A DNA stretch of 43,634 bases from Paracoccaceae bacterium (GTDB lineage Bacteria; Pseudomonadota; Alphaproteobacteria; Rhodobacterales; Rhodobacteraceae): the NCBI GenBank assembly GCA_007695345.1, contig REDZ01000077.1, forward strand, positions 1 to 43,634, written 5' to 3'. Made by a program: the position numbers and the translations under genes. Every line of letters starts with the position of its first letter. The stretch's first letter is position 1. The notes under the pieces were generated by a model. It worked only from the letters and a program-made list of their open reading frames with translations. It had not been told where the DNA came from and searched no databases. Of the stretch, positions 1 to 8,476 are shown piece by piece.

Positions 1-742
1 CGCCACCCACTTCGGCATATTGCGTCAGGAAGGCCAGCGCATCGGTGCCGCCCTGGATCAGCGCGACAGCATCCACATCCGACGGGAACTGCGCGATGAT
101 CGACGAGAAGTCGGTCGTGTTCAGCGGCGACCACAGCTTGGTCACTTCGCCGCCCAAGGCGCAGTATTCGTGCATGAAGCCGAAGACCTGCGCATAGGGG
201 AACGCATAGTCAGCGGCCACCAGCGCGACATGGCGCGAATCCATCTCTTCATAGGCATAGGTGCCCAGGCCTGCCATCCACTGCGTCCCTTCCGTATTGA
301 AGCGGAAGAAGTTGGACGAGGGGTCGCGCAGGGTGGTGTCCGCCGCCCCGGAAGAGCCGTTGACGATGGTCTTGCCTTCAAGCGTGCGGGAATAGTCGCG
401 CAGTGCGATGCCTTCGGCGCCCGAAAGCGGGCCGATGATGATATCGACATCGTCCTGTTCGATCAGCTTGCGTGCGCGTGCCAGTGCCACTTCGGGGGTC
501 GCGTTCGAGGATTCGCGGATCCATTCGATCTCGCGTCCGCCGATTTCGTAGTCGATGGCCTCGAACGCCATTTCCATGGCGCGGTACGCATCCTGCCCGC
601 CAGTTGCAAAGGGGCCTTCCAGCGTGGTGATCGATCCGATGCGGATCGGGCCGTCATTCTGTGCGGCGGCGCTGCTTGCGGCAAAGACAGCCGCCACAGT
701 GCCCATCGCCCAGGCCAGTGTATGTCTGCGTGAAACGGACAT
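1..742 (-). CDS. Periplasmic substrate-binding protein of a branched-chain amino acid/amide ABC transporter (partial)
   Basis: The gene runs off the left edge, so only the first 247 codons are visible. The protein starts MSVSRRHTLAWAMG with a hydrophobic stretch ending near an AAA cleavage site at about residue 27, so it is exported. It continues with the Peripla_BP_6 (LivK-like) pattern: IRIGSITTLEGPFA, then an ELARAR-like helix (VALARARKLIEQDDVDIIIGP) and a conserved N-G-S-S-G region. Family knowledge: these proteins bind amino acids, urea, amides or small carboxylates in the periplasm and deliver them to LivHM-type permeases. The ATG at 742 has a GGAGG ribosome site just upstream. It lies 105 bp downstream of livM on the same strand, so it is probably the third gene of the operon. 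The ligand cannot be told from sequence. Confidence in family is high. Confidence 0.9.
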   Translation of the reverse strand, partial: MSVSRRHTLAWAMGTVAAVFAASSAAAQNDGPIRIGSITTLEGPFATGGQDAYRAMEMAFEAIDYEIGGREIEWIRESSNATPEVALARARKLIEQDDVDIIIGPLSGAEGIALRDYSRTLEGKTIVNGSSGAADTTLRDPSSNFFRFNTEGTQWMAGLGTYAYEEMDSRHVALVAADYAFPYAQVFGFMHEYCALGGEVTKLWSPLNTTDFSSIIAQFPSDVDAVALIQGGTDALAFLTQYAEVGG

Positions 743-847
743 GAGATTTTCCTCCATGTTGTGCCGGGTATCCTCCACCCCGGCGGTGATGTCTCAGACC
801 CTTGGATCAGCAGGAAAGGCGGTCGGGTCTTTGTGCCGCCTCCGTCC

Positions 848-1855
848 TCAGAGCAGCTCCTCTTTCGGGGCAGGTTTGCCCGGCCCCTTGCCAAAGGCGT
901 TCAGCAGCCGCTTGCCTGCGCCCCAGACGCCGTCGGGCGACAAGAGGACAATGGCAAGGAACACAAGGCCGATCAGCGTGTTGAACCGGTCATGCCCGAT
1001 GATGGATGACGCGAATGTATCCATGACCACATAGATCAGCGCCCCGATGAACGCCCCCAGCGGGTGGCCCAGACCGCCGATCACGGCCATGATCAGCACA
1101 CCGACCGTGGCCCATAGCCCGATGGAACTGGGCGTGATGCCGATATTGTAGAAGGTGATCAGAACACCGCCCCATCCGGCAATGAACCCCGCCAGCGCAA
1201 AGGATGCGATCCGGTGCAGCCCGACATGAAAGCCGATGGCCGCCGTGCGCCGATCCGAGTCGCGGATCGCCTGCAGCACCAGCCCGAACGGCGTGCGCAC
1301 GACATAGAGCACGAGCAGATACATCAGCACGGCCACGATCAGCGAGATGTAGTAGAACACCATCGGCGTGCGGAAAGGCATGCCCATGATCTCGGGGCCG
1401 ACAATGTTGCGGATCCCCTCATACCCGCGGAACCAGGTGATGTTGGACTGCGCAAACAGGCTGAACCCGACCGCCAGCGCCAGCGTGATCATCAGCAGGT
1501 AGATTTCGCGCGTGTTGACCGCGATCATCCCGACAATCGCGCCTGCGATGGTCGCGGCAATCACCGCCAGCGGAATGGCTGCGCCATAGGGCATGGCCAG
1601 CGGGCCCAGCGGGATGGCCGTCGGTGCCATTATCGCGACGGTATAGCCCGCCACACCGGCCACCATGGTCTGCGCCAGCGATACAAAGCCGCCATAATGC
1701 GCCAGAAAGGTCAGCGACAATGCGACCACGCCGTAAACCAGCGCCCGCCCGAAGATATTGACCAGCCAGAAATTCGGCAGCAGCAGCGGCAGGGCCAGCA
1801 GGATCGCGATACCGGCCACCGTCATCATCCATTGGCGCGAGGTCATCATGATCAT
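848..1855 (-). CDS. livM: LivM-type inner-membrane permease
   Basis: This 335-residue protein is very hydrophobic and carries the LivM pattern: an N-terminal membrane segment, then LVYGVVALSLTFLAHYGG, the family's usual 'sleeping' region before SLAQTMVAGVAGY, and a C-terminal GGLGHPLGAFIGALI stretch matching the permease coupling loop. It is one half of the heteromeric pore that moves the ligand of the neighbouring binding protein. The frame is open further upstream, but that part is antisense-quality sequence inside livH. The chosen ATG at 1855 overlaps the livH TGA as ATGA and has GGGGAGGAAG eight bases upstream. This implies translational coupling with livH. No ATP-binding livG/livF genes are in view; they may lie beyond the left edge. 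Confidence 0.93.
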   Translation of the reverse strand: MIMMTSRQWMMTVAGIAILLALPLLLPNFWLVNIFGRALVYGVVALSLTFLAHYGGFVSLAQTMVAGVAGYTVAIMAPTAIPLGPLAMPYGAAIPLAVIAATIAGAIVGMIAVNTREIYLLMITLALAVGFSLFAQSNITWFRGYEGIRNIVGPEIMGMPFRTPMVFYYISLIVAVLMYLLVLYVVRTPFGLVLQAIRDSDRRTAAIGFHVGLHRIASFALAGFIAGWGGVLITFYNIGITPSSIGLWATVGVLIMAVIGGLGHPLGAFIGALIYVVMDTFASSIIGHDRFNTLIGLVFLAIVLLSPDGVWGAGKRLLNAFGKGPGKPAPKEELL

Positions 1856-2745
1856 GTCGGCTTCCTCCCCAGCAGGCCCTGCGGCCAGACGGCCAGCACT
1901 GCCGCCATGATCACGAAGGTCAGGATCACCGAATAGGTCGGGAACAACACCTGCCCCCATTGCTCGGCCAGCCCGATCAGCAGCGCCCCCAGCGCTGTCC
2001 CGCCGATGGACCCCATGCCCCCCACGATCACCACAACAAGTGACATCAGAAGGAAGCGCACATCGACACCCAGCGACATGGGCTGCGCTGTCGCCCCGAT
2101 CACACCGCCCAGCCCCGCAAGGGCCGCGCCAAGCGCAAAGACGGTTGCGGCAACAAGCGGCACATTGATCCCGCAGGCCGCCAACATCTGCCGGTCATCG
2201 ACCCCGGCGCGCACGATGATCCCCAGTTTGGTCTTGTTCAGCAGCAGCCACAACGCGATGCCGACAGCGATTGCCAACACGACCTGAAACAGGCGAAACG
2301 CGGGGTAGCGCCCTATGATCGGCAGCTCAACCGGGCCAAACAGCATCTGTGGCGCGAAAAAGCGGAAAGGGTTGCCGCCGAAGATGGCAAGAAGCTGGTC
2401 GGCGATGATGATGGACAGACCGATTGTCACCAGTGCCTGGCGCAATTCCTGCCCCTGCATCCAACCCAGCAGGACCACCTGCATGAACAGCCCGACAACC
2501 GCCGCAGCCAGCACCCCGGCCACGATCCCGACCAGCCAGGCCTGCGACGACCAGGTCGCCGAAGCATAGATCGGGTCATACACCGCGAAGCCGACATAGG
2601 CGCCCACCATGTAAAGTGACCCATGCGCCATGTTGACGGTCCGCATCAGACCGAAGATCAGCGAGAACCCGCTGGCAACAATAAAGTATAGCGCTGCCAG
2701 CGTCAGCCCGTTCAGGGTGACGTTCAAAAAGAACTGCAGAGACAC
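1852..2745 (-). CDS. livH: LivH-type inner-membrane permease
   Basis: The protein has 297 residues and about eight hydrophobic segments. It shows the LivH hallmark SLIFGLMRTVNMAHGSLYM near the N terminus and VVIVGGMGSIGGTALGAL near the C terminus, the loop that contacts the ATPase. It pairs with LivM to form the channel. A GTG start at 2745 is preferred over the upstream start at 2913, because GAGGAGGAAAAC precedes it and the length then fits the family (about 290). The residues upstream of it look non-homologous. It is the first gene of the minus-strand transporter operon and is divergent from the TIM-barrel regulator genes, sharing about 138 bp of control region with them. Confidence 0.93.
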   Translation of the reverse strand: MSLQFFLNVTLNGLTLAALYFIVASGFSLIFGLMRTVNMAHGSLYMVGAYVGFAVYDPIYASATWSSQAWLVGIVAGVLAAAVVGLFMQVVLLGWMQGQELRQALVTIGLSIIIADQLLAIFGGNPFRFFAPQMLFGPVELPIIGRYPAFRLFQVVLAIAVGIALWLLLNKTKLGIIVRAGVDDRQMLAACGINVPLVAATVFALGAALAGLGGVIGATAQPMSLGVDVRFLLMSLVVVIVGGMGSIGGTALGALLIGLAEQWGQVLFPTYSVILTFVIMAAVLAVWPQGLLGRKPT

Positions 2746-2883
2746 GTTTTCCTCCTCGACGCGCCCGAAAGCCTGATGCGGCTCCTCCCTCGGGACGGCG
2801 GCGATCCATTGGTCTTGTTCAGGGCATATTGACGGGTCGTGAAACGGGTTGCCACATCCAAATCGAACCGGTATTGGGTAAAA

Positions 2884-3606
2884 ATGAGTAACCCACCTGT
2901 TCCGGATCAGCACGCCCGCCAGACCGAACTTCTGATCGCCGCACAGCCTCGGGCGCAGGCCGGCACCGCCGAATCGCCAGAGCGCCAGATCCTCGCGCCG
3001 TGGATGGACCTCTTGCCTGCGAACCAGCGCGATCTGCTGTCGCTCCTGCCGGTTGCGGATGTGAACGGGGCGTTGTTTGCGGCCCTTGGCGGGCTGGAGC
3101 AGGATGTGACCGCCCCTGCCCTGCCAGATGCCGCCCGGCCCGGCACGATTGCGGGGCTGCTATGCGTCGATCCCTTTCTGCGGGTGCATGATGTCCTGCG
3201 CCTGCTCGGGGCCGCGGGCATTTCCGCGATCGCGAATTTCCCGACAATTCAGGTTGTTGATGGCGCGACCGCGCGGGTATTCGACAGCGCCGATCTTGGG
3301 GTGAAGCGCGAATTTCGCATTCTGGCGCAGTTTGCGCGTGCAGGCGTCGCGATCACCGGCTTTGCCACAACGGACGACGCAGCCGAGCGCCTGCTGGAGA
3401 TCGGCGTCAGTGACCTGGTGTTCCACCCCGGCCTCGCGTCAAGCGACTGGCGCGCGCGCGCGGTCGCCGCGCGACAGGCCGAGGACTGCCTGCGCACGCT
3501 CCGGCCCCGCTGCCAGATCCCGCTGCGCCTGTTCTGCCCCGATGCGTTCGGCACCGAGCTTGACGCGGCGCGCGCGCTTGCGGACGGGCTGGTGCGCTAT
3601 GCCTGA
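2884..3606 (+). CDS. Short TIM-barrel signal protein, PEP_hydrolase-like (PF09370) paralog
   Basis: The 240-residue protein from 2884 aligns by eye with part of the barrel of the next gene. LLCVDPFLRVHDVLRLLG matches SCFDPMTDPEQLVRQAR, IANFPTIQVVDG matches VTNFPSSIHFDG, and DLGVKREFRILAQFARAG matches GLGFAREARMLALAREAG. The family is, as I recall it, the TIM-barrel signal-transduction/PEP-hydrolase-like domain found as a sensor in some sigma-54 activators. Relative to the neighbour it lacks the first barrel strands (GGAIGVGMTAEAAVRGGAD) and the glycine-rich C-terminal strand GGPIINPDDM. It may therefore be a non-catalytic or complementing half. A GTG at 2839 is in frame; the ATG at 2884 is preferred. 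Its TGA overlaps the next ATG by eight bases. The function is inferred, not shown. Confidence 0.7.
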   Translation: MSNPPVPDQHARQTELLIAAQPRAQAGTAESPERQILAPWMDLLPANQRDLLSLLPVADVNGALFAALGGLEQDVTAPALPDAARPGTIAGLLCVDPFLRVHDVLRLLGAAGISAIANFPTIQVVDGATARVFDSADLGVKREFRILAQFARAGVAITGFATTDDAAERLLEIGVSDLVFHPGLASSDWRARAVAARQAEDCLRTLRPRCQIPLRLFCPDAFGTELDAARALADGLVRYA

Positions 3607-5395
3607 TCGCGGCCCAACACCCCAAGTGTCGGCCGTCACTGGTGCCAGAAGTCATGCGTTGCAGGAACTGGTGCAGAAACGCGCGCAGGGCAGTGCGACC
3701 CTGCTGGTGGGCGGGGCCATCGGTGTGGGCATGACCGCCGAAGCCGCTGTCCGGGGCGGTGCCGATTTCCTGCTGGCGTTGAATGCGGGCCGGTTCCGTG
3801 TGATGGGCGCGGCCTCTCTCGCGGCGCTATTGCCGCTGAACAATTCCAACCGCTTTACCGACAGTTTCGCCCGTCGCGAGATTCTGGACCGCGTGTCGGT
3901 CCCGGTTCTGTTCGGCGCAAGCTGCTTTGATCCGATGACCGATCCCGAACAGCTTGTGCGTCAGGCGCGCGCGGTCGGTTATCATGGCGTGACGAATTTC
4001 CCCTCATCCATCCATTTCGACGGCCAGTTCCGCAAACGGCTGGAGGAGGCCGGGCTGGGGTTTGCGCGCGAGGCGCGGATGCTGGCACTGGCGCGCGAGG
4101 CCGGGCTGATGACCTTCGGCTACGCCAAGACCCGCAGCGAGATTGCGCATCTGATCGAAGCGCGGGTGGACATGATCTGCCTGAATTTCGGCTGGAACGC
4201 GGGCGGGGTTCAGGCCGTGGCGCAAAGTTTCACCATTGCCGAGGCCGCAGACCGCGCGCGGCGCATCTTCTCGATCGTGCGGAGCGGCGCGCCCGACACG
4301 CTGTGCTTTGTCGAAGGCGGGCCGATCATCAACCCCGATGACATGTTCCGCGTCTGTGACGAGGCGCGCGCGGACGGCTATGTCGGCGGCTCGACGCTTG
4401 ACCGGATGCCGCTGGAAATGTCGGTCACGGAACGGACATCGGCCTTCAAGGCGTTCGGGGTATTGAAACAGGCCAACACGAAGCAGTCGCGTGAATTGGC
4501 GCGGGCCGCCCGGATTGCCGGGATCGTGGGGCAATCCGAGTTCGTGCTGGCCATCCTTGAACAGGTCACGCGGCTGGCCGCGACCGATATTGCAGCGCTG
4601 ATCAGTGGCGAGCCGGGGCTGGGGCGCGGGGCGGTGGCGCGCGCGTTGCATCCGCTGTCGGGGCGCACTGGCCCCCTGCTGACCCTGCGCGCCGCCAACC
4701 CCGAGGCCAGCCCGGAGGCAACCCTGTTCGGCGACGGTCCGCGAAAGCAGGGATTTCTGAGCAGGCCTGACAGCACGGCCGTGATCGAGAATGCCGAGAT
4801 GCTGTCGCCCGATCTGCAGGCCCGGCTGGCCGACTGGCTGGAGCAAGAGGCGCAGCGCGGCGCAGATACCAGCAAGACGGCGACAGCCCCCCCCACACGC
4901 GCGCGGCTGGTCCTTGTCTGCACCGCGGCCGCGCTGGAACGGGGCGCGCTGGTCCCTGCCCTGTCGCGCCGCCTTCAGGCAGGCCGGATCGACGTTCCGC
5001 CCCTGCGCGAACGCCCCGAAGATGTGCCCGCGCTGGCCCGTCACCGGCTGGAGGTTCTGGGGCGCGGCAAGCAGATCTCGGCGGACGGTTATCGCTTGCT
5101 GCTGGCCCATGACTGGCCGGGCAACACACCGGAACTGCGCTCTGTCATCGACCGGGCCGCGCTGAACAGCGAACAGGACACCATCGGATCGGCCCAGATA
5201 TCGGATGCGATCGGGCACGCCACCAAACCGGGCATGGCCGGGTCCGAGGCCACGCCGCAAGCTGTCGGTGAACGCGACTGGCTGGTGGATGCGCTGCGTC
5301 GGAACCGCTTTCGGCGCGGGGATACAGCCGCCTATCTGGGGATATCGCGCAAGACGCTTTACAACAAGATGCGGCGCTTCGGGCTGCTGGAATAG
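3599..5395 (+). CDS. TIM-barrel sensor fused to degenerate NtrC-type AAA+ domain and Fis-type HTH
   Basis: The protein has 598 residues and three parts. Residues about 20-285 form a complete PEP_hydrolase/TIM-barrel domain (GGAIGVGMTAEAAVRGGAD, TNFPSS, FGYAKT, NFGWNAGG, FVEGGPI). Residues about 305-530 resemble the sigma-54 activator AAA+ domain but are degraded. The Walker A region reads GEPGLGRG without the lysine, the LFG box runs straight into the Walker B region with no GAFTGA loop, and Walker B reads TAVIENAEM instead of a DE pair. The arginine-finger region is also shortened; PPLRERPEDV and WPGN remain. Residues about 572-598 form a Fis-type HTH (GDTAAYLGISRKTLYNKMRRFGLL). It is probably a DNA-binding regulator that does not remodel sigma-54 polymerase. 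The ATG at 3599 lies inside the previous gene's end, implying coupling. Confidence 0.85.
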   Translation: MPDRGPTPQVSAVTGARSHALQELVQKRAQGSATLLVGGAIGVGMTAEAAVRGGADFLLALNAGRFRVMGAASLAALLPLNNSNRFTDSFARREILDRVSVPVLFGASCFDPMTDPEQLVRQARAVGYHGVTNFPSSIHFDGQFRKRLEEAGLGFAREARMLALAREAGLMTFGYAKTRSEIAHLIEARVDMICLNFGWNAGGVQAVAQSFTIAEAADRARRIFSIVRSGAPDTLCFVEGGPIINPDDMFRVCDEARADGYVGGSTLDRMPLEMSVTERTSAFKAFGVLKQANTKQSRELARAARIAGIVGQSEFVLAILEQVTRLAATDIAALISGEPGLGRGAVARALHPLSGRTGPLLTLRAANPEASPEATLFGDGPRKQGFLSRPDSTAVIENAEMLSPDLQARLADWLEQEAQRGADTSKTATAPPTRARLVLVCTAAALERGALVPALSRRLQAGRIDVPPLRERPEDVPALARHRLEVLGRGKQISADGYRLLLAHDWPGNTPELRSVIDRAALNSEQDTIGSAQISDAIGHATKPGMAGSEATPQAVGERDWLVDALRRNRFRRGDTAAYLGISRKTLYNKMRRFGLLE

Positions 5396-5554
5396 CGCAG
5401 CCTCAGCGTGTGCAGCCTGACCTGCCCCCCGGACGTTCCCTCGCCGTGCTGTAGAGTCTGCCCAACCTGAAGGAGCAGACGGCATGAAGAAAAGCCAGCT
5501 CACCGCGGCGCAGCTCGATCGTCCGCAACCTTGCACACGCGGATCGGGCCCCTG

Positions 5555-7234
5555 CTACCGGTTCATGGCACGGCTGAGGATGATGACAGGCAGGATACCC
5601 ACGGCAACGATCAGCAGCGCCGAAGTCGAGGCTTCTTCCAGCCGCCCGTCCTGTGCCAGCCGGAAGGTGCGGATGGCAAGTGTGTCAAAGTTGAAGGGCC
5701 GCAGGATGATGGTCGCAGGCAATTCCTTCATCACATCGGCAAAGACGAAGATCGCCGCGGCCAGCACACCCCGTCGCAAGAGTGGCACATGCACGCGCAT
5801 CAGCACGCCGGATGGCCCCTCACCAAGATTGCGCGCGGCGTCGTCCATACTGGGCGGGATACGCTGAAAGGCCGTATCGACGGTTTTCAGGGCCACGGCC
5901 AGATACCGGACCACATAGGCAAATAGCAGTGCGACAATCGTGCCGCTGAGCAAGAGACCGGTCGAGATGCCGAAATGCGCCCGCATGAAACTGTCAACCG
6001 TGTTGTCGAAATAGCCCAACGGGACCAGCACGCCCACAGCGATCACGGCGCCGGGCATGGCATAGCCCATAGAGGCCGCCTGCATCGCACCGCTGATCGC
6101 CATGCCGCCTTGCTGGCGCCGCGCGTAGCTGAGGAATATGGCAAGGCAGATCAGGATGAGCGCGGCCATCCCGGCCAGGGTGACACTATTGCGGATGAAG
6201 GCAAAGAAGCGCGGCCCCCAGAACGGGTCGCCCGCGATGATCGACAGGCGCAGCAATTCGCCTGCCGGCAACAGGAAGCCCAGCAGGACCGGCACAGCGC
6301 AGATCACGGCCGCCAGCGTTGCCTGTCCGCGCGCAAGCGGCATGCGCTTGAGTGCGCGCGACCGTCCGCCGCGATTTGTGTCAAAGCGCCGGTTGCCGCG
6401 GATCACGCGCTCGATCAGAAACGCCGTGGCCACGAAACAGACCAGCAGCGCGGCAAGCTGCGAGGCTGCGACGGGAGAGCCGCGTCCGAACCAGGTGCGG
6501 AAAATCCCCGTGGTCATGGTCTGCACGCCCAGATGGACCATTGCGCCATATTCGGCCAGCGTTTCCATGGCCACGAAAGCGGCGCCTGCGGCAATCGCAG
6601 GCCAGGCCATGGGCAGCGCGACAGACCGGAACGCGCGCGCGCGGCTGTAGCCAAGTGCGCGGGCCGAATCCATCATGTCCTGCGACTGACTGAGGAAAGC
6701 CGCGCGCGAGAGCAGATAGACATACGGGTAAAGCACCAGCGCCATCAGCATGATGGCGCCGGGCAGCGAGGCCATCTGAGGGAACCAGTAGTCGCCACGC
6801 CCCCAGCCGAACATTTCGCGCAGCCATGTCTGGACCGGCCCCCAATAGCTGAGCCGGTCGAAATAGACATAGGCGATCACATAGGCGGGCATCGCCATGG
6901 GCAGCATCAGCGCCCATTCAAAAATGCGCCGACCCGGAAAATCATAGGCCGCAACCAGCCATCCTGTCGTCACCCCGATGAGTGTGGCGATGGTCAAGAC
7001 ACCTGCCACCATGATCAGCGAATTCTGCACATAAAGCGGCAGTACTGTTTCTGCGATCTGTGCCCAGATCCCGTCCGAGGACACGAAGACCCGGCTGAGC
7101 ACTGTCATGATCGGCAACAGGATCACGGCGATGATCAGGACCGCAACACTGGTCCACGGCGATGGGCGCCACCTTGCGGATCTGGTGGATGCCGGATTTA
7201 CCGGGTGCGGCTGTGGGTCCGATGTGGTGGTCAT
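5555..7234 (-). CDS. fbpB: Fe(III) ABC transporter permease, fused two-domain FbpB type
   Basis: The 559-residue protein has about twelve hydrophobic segments. Two BPD-type permease cores each carry an EAA-like loop: MDSARALGYSRARAFRSVAL in the first half and MDDAARNLGEGPSGVLMRVH in the second. That length and duplication match FbpB/SfuB, which makes the whole inner-membrane channel for Fe(III) from a periplasmic ferric-binding protein. The ATG at 7234 starts MTTTSDPQPHP. The reading frame is open to 8431, but that extension is antisense to fbpA and is rejected. The gene is divergent from fbpA and shares a 174-bp control region containing a TGA-N9-TCA palindrome. Its separation from fbpA-fbpC onto the other strand is less common than a single fbpABC operon. 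Confidence 0.93.
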   Translation of the reverse strand: MTTTSDPQPHPVNPASTRSARWRPSPWTSVAVLIIAVILLPIMTVLSRVFVSSDGIWAQIAETVLPLYVQNSLIMVAGVLTIATLIGVTTGWLVAAYDFPGRRIFEWALMLPMAMPAYVIAYVYFDRLSYWGPVQTWLREMFGWGRGDYWFPQMASLPGAIMLMALVLYPYVYLLSRAAFLSQSQDMMDSARALGYSRARAFRSVALPMAWPAIAAGAAFVAMETLAEYGAMVHLGVQTMTTGIFRTWFGRGSPVAASQLAALLVCFVATAFLIERVIRGNRRFDTNRGGRSRALKRMPLARGQATLAAVICAVPVLLGFLLPAGELLRLSIIAGDPFWGPRFFAFIRNSVTLAGMAALILICLAIFLSYARRQQGGMAISGAMQAASMGYAMPGAVIAVGVLVPLGYFDNTVDSFMRAHFGISTGLLLSGTIVALLFAYVVRYLAVALKTVDTAFQRIPPSMDDAARNLGEGPSGVLMRVHVPLLRRGVLAAAIFVFADVMKELPATIILRPFNFDTLAIRTFRLAQDGRLEEASTSALLIVAVGILPVIILSRAMNR

Positions 7235-7275
7235 GATCTGCTTTCGAAAACCGTCGGTTTTTTCCTCTACGAATT

Positions 7276-7294
7276 GTTGAGCATTCTTGTCAAC
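7276..7294. promoter_or_regulatory. Candidate iron-responsive operator (TGA-N9-TCA) between fbpB and fbpA
   Basis: A perfect inverted repeat GTTGA-N9-TCAAC sits midway between divergent fbpB and fbpA. TGA-N9-TCA is the known pattern of RirA boxes and the Iron-Rhodo-box of alphaproteobacteria. On the minus strand the site contains TTGACA, which could be the -35 element for fbpB. A second TGA-N9-TCA site sits before hemP. The assignment is inference from pattern and position. Confidence 0.55.
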
Positions 7295-7408
7295 CATTCG
7301 GAAATGCGTTAGCTCCTCCGACAGGCAGGTATCCCCTGCCCTGATAGCCAACCCAGCGGGCGTGCTGCGCCCCAGGCAGGCAAGACACACTTGAAAAGGA
7401 GTCTTCCC

Positions 7409-8419
7409 ATGTTTCGAGTCGCAGCTGTCTCGACCCTGGCGCTGAGCGTCGCGCTTCCAGCCTTTGCAGATGAGGTCAATCTGTTCTCGTCGCGCCACTA
7501 TGACACCGATTATGCCATCTTCGAGGCTTTCACCGAGGCGACAGGGATCACGGTGAACCTGATCGAAGCCTCTGGCGATGAACTTGTCGCCCGGATCGAA
7601 GCCGAGGGCGTGAACAGCCCCGCCGATGTGTTCTGGACTGTTGATGCAGGCCGCCTGCATATGGCCGTCGAGCGTGATCTGTTCCAGCCTGTGCAAAGCG
7701 ACGTGCTGGAAGAGCGGGTGCCCGCTGACATGCGCCACCCTGACGGTCTGTTCTTCGGCGTGACCACACGCGCCCGCGTGATCTATTACAATGTCGAAAA
7801 CGGACGCCCGGAAAATGTGAACACTTACGAAGATCTGGCTGATCCCGATCTGGGCCTGACCGTGTGCCTGCGTAGCTCCTCGAATATCTACAACCTGTCG
7901 CTGATGGCCGAGATGATCGAAGTGCATGGCGAAGAGGGGGCCGAGGACTGGGCGCGCGGCTTTCTTGACAATCTGGCACGTCAGCCGCAGGGCGGGGACA
8001 CGGACCAGATCCGCGGTGTTGCTGCTGGTGAATGCGATCTGGCCGTGGCCAACAGCTACTATTGGGGCCGGTTGCAAAGCTCGCAGAACCCTGCTGACCG
8101 CGAAGCGGCCGCGCGCGTGCTGCCCATCTTTCCCAATCAGGATGATCGGGGCACACATGTAAACATCTCGGGCATGGGCGTGCTGGCAAATGCGCCCAAC
8201 CCCGAGAATGCTGTGGCGCTGATCGAATTCATGACCTCGCCCACGGTTCAGTCGATCCTCGCAGATCAGAACAATGAATGGCCCGTGGTTGAGGGCGTGA
8301 CCATCACGGGTCCGATGCGCGACTGGGCCGAATTCACCCGCAGCGACACCAACAAGGCTGTCTATGGGTCCAATCAGGCCACAGCGATCAGCATCTGGGA
8401 CCGCGTCGGTTTCCCCTGA
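7409..8419 (+). CDS. fbpA: Ferric-iron-binding periplasmic protein
   Basis: The protein has 336 residues. It has a signal peptide (MFRVAAVSTLALSVALPAFA, cleavage about residue 20) followed by EVNLFSSRHYDTDYAIFEAF, the classic start of Fe(III)-binding proteins. VNSPADVFWTVDAGRL and the paired tyrosines at about 217-218 (NSYYWGRL) match the iron-coordinating region of the FbpA/FutA/SfuA family. It captures Fe(III) in the periplasm for FbpB/FbpC. The ATG at 7409 is chosen because AAAAGGAG lies seven bases upstream; an in-frame TTG at 7391 would lengthen the leader. It is followed by a strong hairpin and then fbpC. Regulation by iron is likely through the palindrome at 7276-7294. Confidence 0.94.
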   Translation: MFRVAAVSTLALSVALPAFADEVNLFSSRHYDTDYAIFEAFTEATGITVNLIEASGDELVARIEAEGVNSPADVFWTVDAGRLHMAVERDLFQPVQSDVLEERVPADMRHPDGLFFGVTTRARVIYYNVENGRPENVNTYEDLADPDLGLTVCLRSSSNIYNLSLMAEMIEVHGEEGAEDWARGFLDNLARQPQGGDTDQIRGVAAGECDLAVANSYYWGRLQSSQNPADREAAARVLPIFPNQDDRGTHVNISGMGVLANAPNPENAVALIEFMTSPTVQSILADQNNEWPVVEGVTITGPMRDWAEFTRSDTNKAVYGSNQATAISIWDRVGFP

Positions 8420-8442
8420 TCTGGGGTGCATCGCCTGACCAT

Positions 8443-8476
8443 ATCAGAGGCCAGCGCAGCCGCGCTGGCCTCTGAT
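8443..8476. terminator. Strong hairpin between fbpA and fbpC
   Basis: A perfect 15-bp stem (ATCAGAGGCCAGCGC and its complement) closes on a four-base loop AGCC, 23 bp after the fbpA stop. There is no T-run after it, so it may act as a partial terminator or an mRNA-stabilising stem that lets more FbpA than FbpC be made. A second, weaker stem (CTGACAC/GTGTCAG, 8534-8553) lies between it and fbpC. Confidence 0.6.

Noticed and set aside
2840-2854. Possible sigma-54 promoter for livH (TGGCAACCCGTTTCA on the minus strand)
   Set aside because: The -12 element lacks the GC pair, and the neighbouring regulator lacks the loop needed to work with sigma-54.
7235-8431. N-terminal extension of the fbpB reading frame
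   Set aside because: It is antisense to fbpA, has no membrane permease features, and family length fits a start at 7234.
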